Positions 43,744-51,400 of a DNA stretch of 55,849 bases are shown here, piece by piece. Position numbers and translations under genes: made by a program. Position 1 is the first letter of the stretch; every line of letters starts with the position of its first letter. The notes under the pieces were generated by a model. It saw nothing but the letters and a program-made list of their open reading frames with translations. It did no database searches and had not been told where the DNA came from. Origin of the DNA: Corynebacterium sp. (lineage in GTDB: Bacteria > Actinomycetota > Actinomycetes > Mycobacteriales > Mycobacteriaceae). The stretch spans positions 1-55,849 of the forward strand of contig NZ_JAUNKC010000020.1 of NCBI RefSeq assembly GCF_030532965.1, in the 5' to 3' direction.

Positions 43744-44805
43744 ATGACTACTGGCAGCGCATCTACACATTCCGATCAGCAATCTGGTTCTTCTGTCCCT
43801 GACCATCAAACCCCGATTTCGGTTCCGCGTTCCCCGGAGTTGACGCTGCGGTTTATGGCAGCCCCGACGGACATCATCATGGCCGGTAACCACGGCGTTA
43901 ACGGCGGCCGGGTTTTGGAGTGGATAGATAAGGCTGCTTATGCCTGCGCGGTCGGCTGGTCTGGCACCTATTGCGTGACCGCCTATGTAGGCCATATCCA
44001 TTTCACCCGCCCTATCCCGAGCGGCCATATGGTGGAGGTGCGGTCCCGGATTGCTATGACTGGCCGTAGCTCCATGCACATTGTCAACGAGGTGTTATCC
44101 GCCGATCCGCGCGAGGGTGTGTTCACTCGGGCTTGCGATTGTTTGGTGATCTTCGTGGCTAAGGATCCGGAGACCGGCACCCCTACCCCGGTTCCGCCGT
44201 TTGAGCCGCGTAATGATGATGAGAAGCGGGTGCAGGATGCAGCTACGTCCCGCATTGGGTTGCGCAAAGCCATTGAGATGGAGATGGAAAAGCAAACCTA
44301 CGACGGCCCTTCCGATGCGCCTCGGTTGATTACGCGGTTCTTGGCTAAGCCGACCGATGTGAACTGGGGCGGCAAGGTGCACGGTGGCACCGCCATGGAG
44401 TGGATTGATGAGGCCGGCGCTGCCTGCACGATGGAGTGGTCCGGGGAGCATACGGTTGCTGTGTATGCGGGCGGGATTCGGTTCTACCGACCGATTCAGA
44501 TCGGTGATTTGATTGAGGTGGATGCCCGCCTGATGCGCACCGACGCCCGTTCCATGCAGGTCAGCGTGCATGTGCGTTCCGGCGCGCCTCGGGGCGGCCG
44601 GGAGAAATTGGAGACTGCTATCCACGCCACGGTGACCTACGTCGGGGTGGATATTGACGGCATTCCGCTTCCGGCCCGGCAGTTTAGGCCCCGCACTGAA
44701 GAGGACATCAGGTTGTGGGAGCACGCCGCCACGCTTCGGGAATTGCGCGCCGCCTACGCGCCGAAACCGCTGATGGCTCGCCCGAGCATAGAGCCGAAGG
44801 ATTAA
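43744..44805 (+). CDS. acyl-CoA thioesterase with two hotdog domains
   Basis: 353 residues from the ATG at 43744. Two copies of the YciA/ACOT hotdog domain: about 35-160 (IIMAGNHGVNGGRVLEWIDKAAYACA) and about 205-330 (DVNWGGKVHGGTAMEWIDEAGAACT). Each has the G-G-x-x-x-x-W-I-D helix start and a (H/R)F-x-RP-I strand. It should release CoA from acyl-CoA, perhaps medium to long chains. TATGGT six bases before the ATG and no Shine-Dalgarno suggest leaderless transcription; a longer frame to 43648 is rejected. Confidence 0.9.
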   Translation: MTTGSASTHSDQQSGSSVPDHQTPISVPRSPELTLRFMAAPTDIIMAGNHGVNGGRVLEWIDKAAYACAVGWSGTYCVTAYVGHIHFTRPIPSGHMVEVRSRIAMTGRSSMHIVNEVLSADPREGVFTRACDCLVIFVAKDPETGTPTPVPPFEPRNDDEKRVQDAATSRIGLRKAIEMEMEKQTYDGPSDAPRLITRFLAKPTDVNWGGKVHGGTAMEWIDEAGAACTMEWSGEHTVAVYAGGIRFYRPIQIGDLIEVDARLMRTDARSMQVSVHVRSGAPRGGREKLETAIHATVTYVGVDIDGIPLPARQFRPRTEEDIRLWEHAATLRELRAAYAPKPLMARPSIEPKD

Positions 44806-44821
44806 TAGGCTCCGGTTTGGT

Positions 44822-45517
44822 TCACACCCGCGCCACCAGGATCCAGATTGCGACCATGTGCAAGATCGCGGCGATGATGGTGGCGGCGTGGAAGTGTTCG
44901 TGGTAGCCGATCAGGTGGGCGTTTCTCCCCGGCCAGCGCAGCGCGTACACGACTGCCCCTAGACTGTAGACGATTCCGCCTGCGGCCAGCAGGCTCACGA
45001 CCGCCGGTCCCGCGTTGGCCAGGAGCGCGGGTAGAAGCGGCACGACCGCCCACCCCAGCACCAAGTAGACGATGACGTCCAGCCACCTGGGGTGACGGAT
45101 AAAGGTAAGCCCAACGCTTGCGATTGCGGCTGCCCACACGACTAGAAGCAGCCAGAATGCGTCGTGGGGATTAAGACTTAGTACCGCGACCGGGGTGTAG
45201 GTGGCGGCGATGAAGATTGAGATCGTGGAGTGGTCGGCGATTTTCCAGGCGTGTACCGCCCGTTCGCTGCGCCACGGCCCCCGGTGGTAGGCGGCTGAAA
45301 TTCCGAATAACGCCACGACCGCCACGGCATAGACGGTGGTGGCTAGCCCTACCGGCCACGGGGTGCGCAGCCAGGCGAACGTTACCAGCACCGCCCCGGA
45401 AATGCCCGCCAGATACGCGGCGATATGGTGGTATAGGCCACGGGCTTTGGGCCTGGGCCCTCGGTCTAGTCGACTGCGCGTGACTGAAACCATGCGGGGT
45501 GCTGGGGTTTCCGTCAT
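44822..45517 (-). CDS. hemolysin III family membrane protein (TrhA/PAQR-like)
   Basis: 231 residues from the ATG at 45515-45517, seven membrane helices. Family metal-site residues are seen in GISAAYHRGPW, KIADHSTISIFIAATYTP and GYHEHFHAATI (H-x-x-x-H). Bacterial members (TrhA, YqfA) affect membrane lipid homeostasis rather than lysing cells; the PAQR relation suggests a Zn-dependent hydrolase fold. An open frame extends 79 residues upstream but is Arg-rich and rejected. It converges with the thioesterase, 16 bases apart. Confidence 0.88.
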   Translation of the reverse strand: MTETPAPRMVSVTRSRLDRGPRPKARGLYHHIAAYLAGISGAVLVTFAWLRTPWPVGLATTVYAVAVVALFGISAAYHRGPWRSERAVHAWKIADHSTISIFIAATYTPVAVLSLNPHDAFWLLLVVWAAAIASVGLTFIRHPRWLDVIVYLVLGWAVVPLLPALLANAGPAVVSLLAAGGIVYSLGAVVYALRWPGRNAHLIGYHEHFHAATIIAAILHMVAIWILVARV

Positions 45518-45618
45518 AATGTAACGCCTACCTTTGATGTGCGGGGCCAGCAGATACACAAAACCTACTAAACCGTAACTTTTACACCGCACAGTGTACG
45601 CCGCCCACCCACGCGGCG

Positions 45619-46518
45619 CTAGCGTTCGCCTCCTGCCTGCGACTTTGCTTTTCGACGCCGCCACGCCAGCCGCAACTCCCAGCCGGTGACACCGATTACC
45701 ACGCAGCTGATAATCGCCGCGTCTGCGATCATCCACCACGACCACCGGAACCACACCGTGGTTTCCTTATCCGCCCCCACCGGCGCGGGGTCTACCCGCT
45801 CGGCAAGCACCAACAACCGGTCGGTATTAATGCCATAGGGGGTGCAGGTTATCAACGTCAGCAAATCCCGATCATGGTGGTATTCCACCGCCGAATAATC
45901 CTCCGGCGCCACCACTTGCCGGGACACCACCTGGTAGTACAGTGACGTCCCCAGCACATCTATCCGAATGAGCGCCCCGTCTTTCACCCTGGGCAGATTG
46001 TCAAACATGCTAGCATCCACCATCCCCGTGTGCGCTGAGATCACAGCGTTCGTACCCATTCCCCCCACCGGCAGCGATGAACCGTACATGTGCCCCGCCC
46101 CCTCATACAGCACTGAGTTGTTGGTGGTGTGGCGCACCGGCAAATCCACCCCGATGCTCGGTATCCGAATCCGCGCCATCACGCCGAATGTTTCCGGCGG
46201 GTTCAGCGTCTCCATGTACCGATCAAACCCCGGGTCGGTCGGCACCGCCGGGCGGGCGTGGTGCCCCTGCTGGGCAAGCCACGAGTTATACGCGTGCGCC
46301 TGGAACCGGTAGTGCTCCAATTGTTCCGGCGGGTCGATCCGCGCCACTGATTTCCCATAGGTCGCCGCCTGCTGGTGAATCTTGTAGTCGTTATAGACGG
46401 TGGCCACCATCGGGTAAAGCAATACCAACACCCCAACAACCACCCAGAGCAAGCTGCGCCGCGACCGCTTTTTGCTTGTCGACGCCTCCGCTTCTCGACG
46501 CCCCATCACCAGCACCAT
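45619..46518 (-). CDS. class C (pilin-polymerising) sortase
   Basis: 299 residues with two membrane anchors (about 23-42 and 258-278), the class C layout. Catalytic residues: H163 in ISAHTGM, C225 in LITCTPYGINTD and R234. The usual class C lid motif (DP-aromatic near residue 95) is only approximated by TDPGFDRY. It would join pilin subunits through a lysine of the pilin motif after cutting LPATG. It follows the major pilin gene with a hairpin between. Two near-copies of the genome 12-mer lie at its 5' end (46474 and 46490) and an exact one at its 3' end (45647). Confidence 0.93.
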   Translation of the reverse strand: MVLVMGRREAEASTSKKRSRRSLLWVVVGVLVLLYPMVATVYNDYKIHQQAATYGKSVARIDPPEQLEHYRFQAHAYNSWLAQQGHHARPAVPTDPGFDRYMETLNPPETFGVMARIRIPSIGVDLPVRHTTNNSVLYEGAGHMYGSSLPVGGMGTNAVISAHTGMVDASMFDNLPRVKDGALIRIDVLGTSLYYQVVSRQVVAPEDYSAVEYHHDRDLLTLITCTPYGINTDRLLVLAERVDPAPVGADKETTVWFRWSWWMIADAAIISCVVIGVTGWELRLAWRRRKAKSQAGGER

Positions 46519-46546
46519 TTCGCCTTACCCTTTCACCACACAATGC

Positions 46547-46592
46547 AAAAAGCCAGTTAGGCCAAGGCACACCGCCCACCCTAACTAGCTTT
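46547..46592 (-). terminator. terminator-like hairpin between major pilin and sortase genes
   Basis: Stem AAAGC-C-AGTTAGG with CCTAACT-A-GCTTT (12 pairs, one mismatch), followed on the minus strand by TTTTTGC. It could reduce sortase transcription relative to pilin. Confidence 0.65.
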
Positions 46593-46603
46593 GCTTTTTA
46601 AAG

Positions 46604-48133
46604 TTACGCCACCTTGCGATCCCGGTAGCTGGTGTACAGACCCCGTGCCGTAAGCAGCAAGCCCAACAGCAGGATCAAACCAACACCCTTCGCACCCGTC
46701 GCAGGTAACTGACCAATGATACTGTCCTTGTAGTTCACAACATTCGCAGTGAGAACTCGACCAGCCTGGTCCACCTGAACTGGCTGCGGTTCCGGATTAC
46801 GCATGTAGCCTTCTGGAGCCTTGGTCTGAATCACGCAGAACTTCAAATCACCATTAGAGTTCGAATATTTGGTTGGGACGTTGAAACCTAGCGCTTTAGA
46901 CTCGCCCTGCTGGGCCCCGCCGAAGTCTTTAGACTCAATCTTGGTCAAGATTTGATTTCCTTGTGCGACTTCATTCATAGGGACTGGATCACCTTGGACA
47001 CGCCATTTGTTATTGCCAGTGTCCTCACAGCGATAAAGCTCAAATTGCCCACCAGCAACGTTTTCGCCAGGCTGCGCGCCATCTGCAGTCAAGTTAACAG
47101 TCAAATCACCAAAGGTTGTGCTTGTCGGCTCCCCCTGAACCTTGGTGTCTAGCTGGAGCCCGTTCGGCAGCTCAACACTTGCAAAGTTGGTGATAATTCC
47201 AGTTCCCGGAACCGAGTTGACGGTGGCAGTGAAAGATACAACAACTTTCAGCTCTGGCTGTGCTTTACGCAACTCCATCAGTTTATTGAAGCCGTCCTGA
47301 TTGAAGGTCAGGCTTAAATTCTGCCCCGCCGCTACTTGTTGATAGTAGTTTCCGTTGGTGAGGTCTTCATTCACGCCACCACCAGCAACAGCTTTGACAC
47401 TCACAACGTTTGCAACACTCAGGTCTTGCACCAAGGTATCCAGAATCGTAAACCTGCTGATTTCTCCGGGTGGAACAGGAGCGCTGATCGTGTAGCTAAG
47501 AGTATTTCCGACCGTTGCGTTTATCGGCTCAACAGTTTTGGTTGGTTTTACTGGCTGGCCCTTTGGAATCACATCGCGAGAATAAACCCATTTTCCAGAG
47601 GCATCGGTTGTAGGAAGCACGACAAGGAACGGCTTTGCTACCGAATATTCACCACTTTGCAATTCGGTAACACGATAAACACCTGCAGTAAAACCTGGGT
47701 TGGTGGTTTGATCGACAGTGACTTCTCCATTACCGGTAGTCTTGACCCGAACAAGCTCCTGGACTTGTGAGTTACCCAGTTGCTCCGCCGTCATATCCTT
47801 AAGAAGCTGAAAAGCTTTGTCCGTATTCAGTGCAACATCTTGGCCTTGATCCCGAAGCGTGATCTTTTCGATCTTGAACTCCGCATCATTAATGCCTGGC
47901 AATAAAGCTGCCGCCTGAGCGTCATCTAACGGATCACCCTGACGCTTCTTAATCGTCAACGATACTGGCTGGTTTAGATCCATGGTGTGCGCCGCTGAGC
48001 GAGGCGCTGGATCATTCTGCTGGGCGCTGGCCAGTGGAAATACAACTGGATTAAATACGGTGCCTGAGAAGGCTACAACGGCTGCGGCGATTACTGCCGC
48101 GGTGCGGTTTCGCGCGTGGCGAGTCCTTGACAT
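46604..48133 (-). CDS. major pilin, SpaA-like isopeptide-forming, LPATG
   Basis: 509 residues from the ATG at 48133, with AAGGG seven bases upstream. Signal peptide (NRTAAVIAAAVVAFSG...SAQQ), then CnaB-type domains. The E-box is GVYRVTELQ (E157). The pilin motif is KWVYSRDVIPKGQP with candidate lysine K191; the typical form ends VYPK, here VIPK. A cell-wall sorting signal LPATG (476-480), a hydrophobic helix and an RDRK tail end the protein. The shaft would be K191 linked to Thr479 of the next subunit, formed by the class C sortase downstream. FCVIQTKAPEGY is a second E-box. Confidence 0.92.
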   Translation of the reverse strand: MSRTRHARNRTAAVIAAAVVAFSGTVFNPVVFPLASAQQNDPAPRSAAHTMDLNQPVSLTIKKRQGDPLDDAQAAALLPGINDAEFKIEKITLRDQGQDVALNTDKAFQLLKDMTAEQLGNSQVQELVRVKTTGNGEVTVDQTTNPGFTAGVYRVTELQSGEYSVAKPFLVVLPTTDASGKWVYSRDVIPKGQPVKPTKTVEPINATVGNTLSYTISAPVPPGEISRFTILDTLVQDLSVANVVSVKAVAGGGVNEDLTNGNYYQQVAAGQNLSLTFNQDGFNKLMELRKAQPELKVVVSFTATVNSVPGTGIITNFASVELPNGLQLDTKVQGEPTSTTFGDLTVNLTADGAQPGENVAGGQFELYRCEDTGNNKWRVQGDPVPMNEVAQGNQILTKIESKDFGGAQQGESKALGFNVPTKYSNSNGDLKFCVIQTKAPEGYMRNPEPQPVQVDQAGRVLTANVVNYKDSIIGQLPATGAKGVGLILLLGLLLTARGLYTSYRDRKVA

Positions 48134-48445
48134 CACATTCCCTTGTCGTAGTAGAAACAACGACGCCCGAGATGGGCGATCGCAAACTTGTGCGTTCAGT
48201 TGTGGGCACTTTTCGGAAAACCCACCCAACTTTAAGCTTAAGTTTAGTATTTACTTAATATAATTAGCAAATGTTCGACATTTCAATCACACCCGTCGAT
48301 AAGCACAGCGCAAATAACCAAATGAAATAGGGTATGTGCAGTCTTGCTTGTCGGGCAAGGTGATTGAAAATGTTAAGAATTTGCCAATTTTTCTGTTAGC
48401 TACACGTGCTTCCCGGCGCCCGGGAGGCGTCGAAAAGCAAGTGCA
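48134..48445 (-). promoter_or_regulatory. promoter region of the major pilin and 3' end of the giant gene
   Basis: A 312-base gap. The part near 48235-48270 is very AT-rich, with the palindrome TTAAGCTTAA and -10-like TATATTAAGT on the minus strand, the likely pilin promoter. At 48411-48427 a GC-rich hairpin (CTCCCGG/CCGGGAAG) lies just after the giant gene's stop, next to a 12-mer copy at 48427-48438. Confidence 0.5.
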
Positions 48446-51400
48446 TTAACTCACGGCCTCGCTGCGGGCGGAACGGATATACCGCACCACCGCGAAACCA
48501 AGAACCGCAAGCCCCAGCAACAGAATCAATACCAATGTGCGGACACCGGTATCCGGTAGTTGCCAGGCACCGCCAAGCGGAAGCCGAATGACAGTGGTCG
48601 ATGCGGTAGCCGTCAACCGATTGTGAGTATCGGTGGCGGCGGCGGTCGCATGGCCCTCGTGTGTTTCCATCACACCCGGTTGAGCCAACGTCATGTCCTT
48701 GTAACACGTGTGGCTCGCGCCGGGGTTAAGATCCGGAACCGTGCACCCCGCAAGCGGACTGTTGTCCTCCGAGATCATGATCCCGCGCAATGGGGTCGCC
48801 CCATCATTGCGCACCGTATATTCCACGGTGGCGGTAGTCGCATCAGGCGGCAGCACGATCGCACCAAGAATGCCAGCACCGGCGATGCTGCGGGTCAGAC
48901 TCAACTGCGGATAACTATTGCGGATGCCCATCCGCCACCGGTCGGTATCGGCAGAGGAGTCCCCCACTTCAGCGACAGGCTGCACCGTGACCAGTGCGGT
49001 TTCGTTCTGTGGCGGTTGTTGCGCCACAAGACCCGCGCCGAAATCCCAGTCGACGGTTGGGGTGCTGCCGTCACCGGTGCCGCCGTGCGTTTCGGTAATC
49101 GAACACGCCGAGCCGACAGGGACGTCCGTTACCCGCAAGTCCCGGCGCGGGCTCACGTCACCGGCGGAGACCGCGGTGCCGCAATCGACAGCTACCGGGA
49201 ATTCCGTTTTTGGTGCAGTACCAGCGATCGTCTTACCGACGGTGACGTCCACTTTGTCGCGGATTAGTTGGGAAATCGCAAACAGTGGAACGGAGTCGAC
49301 GTCGGTGAGCTCATCGACGGTGAAGGTGAAACTGTGCTTGTTCCAGGCCGCAAGGATTCCATCGTCGATGGAATAGTCGCCGAATTCGGCGACGTCACCG
49401 TCCGGCTGATTGCGCACCACCTTATCGCCCAGCGCGAAGACCGTCGGCGGAACGCGGTGCGCCGGCGAGCCCACTGCTTTGAGTTCCGGGCGCGGGTCGA
49501 GCGCCGAACCGCCCGCAGTCACCGTGCACTTGGCACCGATTGGCAGGTGATAGACCGGATTATCGGTGTCCATCGCAACACGGGACAGGTCGGTGAGCTG
49601 CAGGAGGTGCGGCTGCTTCGCCCCTGCCACCGTCACGGTTGGTACCGCAATGTCGACCTTGTGTCCATCGTGGACACAGTGGAATTGCAGCTGCGTGTCG
49701 CCGTGCCGCAGGGAGTCTTCGCCAGCGGTTGCAACGATCACCTCGTATGGAGTGGTTGCTCGGGTGACGTGGTTCGTCATTGTCAGCCGCTGCGGGGTGG
49801 CGTCGTCAAGCGATGCCGTGACCTGGGCGTCGGGCTGCGGCGTGATGCTAAAGCCCTGCGGCAGTTGCTGATCTTGGGATTCGGTGATCGTGCAGACCGA
49901 TCCAATCGGCGCACGCATCTTGCCGACGGCTACCGCGTCCGTGCCGGTAAAGCGCGACAATGGCATGGTTGCTAACAGGCCGGAGGAATCCACGGCGGTG
50001 GCATCGGGGCTCGCGCAGGTAGCGGTGAAGGAAAACTCAAGGTCCCGCGCCGCGCGCTTTAAAGCATCGAGGTGATTGACAGCACCGGTGACCTTCTTGG
50101 CGAAATCCACTTGCCCCATCCGCCACTGGTAGCGGGCGGCGTAGCTGACCCGGTTGGCATTGCCGGTGCCGCCGTGATCGGTGACGGTGCGAAAGCTCGG
50201 CGAGGCATTGGTGGTTTCGTCGGCGGCGTCGCTGCCGGAAGCCTCAGATGTTTGCCCACCATCGGTGATGGTCCACCGGACCGCGGGATCTAAGTAGGCG
50301 GTACGCTGATCCTGCGCCCCGTCGACGGTGAACCCCACTTCAAGGGCGGCGTTGCGCGCTGCGACCTTACATTCAAGGCCAGCAGGCACGTCCGCTACCG
50401 GGTTATCCCCCGGTTGTAGATCCACCTGTCGGTTAAAGACCTCCCGGCCACCGTGGGTACACGTTACCGTCGCGGCAGCAGTCGCGGTTGCCGGGATAAC
50501 GGTACCGCCGACGGCGGCATTATTGGGCACATCGAAGCTGGTAGCAACCGTTATTGAGGTTGCAGCCCGGTCGAAGGTATTGGTGAACCGAACCTCCTGG
50601 TTATCCTCAGTGGCGGCGAAGCCAATGGTGGAATCGCCAGTACGTTCCAAGGTGACTGAAGCTGTTTCCACCGTGACGGTGTCCGGCAGCTGTACCGCTC
50701 CTTGGCTGGCGTTGCACTGCGAGAACGCCGGAACGGTAATCTGCGCAGCGGCCGGGTCCCGCCCCATCGAAACCACATGCTGCTGTTCCGTCCCGTTAGG
50801 CAATTGGCAGGTGATCGACGCGTTGGGCTCGAAGTTCTGGGTCTCTGGATAATCCGCGAAGACCCCCAGTTCTGGGCGCTTTTCCACATTGGTCACGGCG
50901 AAACCGACCGTGCGCATGACGTACTCATAATCGGCCTGGATATTGATGACGGAGTTTTCGTCGGGAATCCGAATCCGATAAACCTCAAGCTTGCGGTTAT
51001 CGGTGACGTTGGTATCCGCCAGGCCCGTTAGCCCAAGCGAACGTACGCTCAAGGCGCGACGCCCATCGAGGCTACGGTTGCCGGAGTCCTCCGCCATTGT
51101 CACCGCGCAGTCACTAGCCGCTGGAACTTCCTCCGGGGTAAATTGCACCCGCGGCGAGTCGGGGCTTAATTCAAACACTCGACTGAAAATGCCGATGATT
51201 CCCGGGCGGCTGCATACCACGGCGGTGGGAATTGGTTGCGCCAATTCTGGATTAGTACCAAATGTGGCGGCAACGGTCAGTCCTTCACCGAGATAGGTGT
51301 AATTAACCTCCGCGTTGACGGTGTTATCACCCTCCTGGATTTCCACGTTCGGCACGACCGGTACCTGTGCGCCAATTCCCGGCGGTAGCCATAATCGATC

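Noticed and set aside
48560..49975. Two 235-codon plus-strand frames opposite the giant surface gene
   Set aside because: They are antisense shadows; the minus-strand frame continues unbroken for 1934 residues with signal peptide and LPDTG signal.
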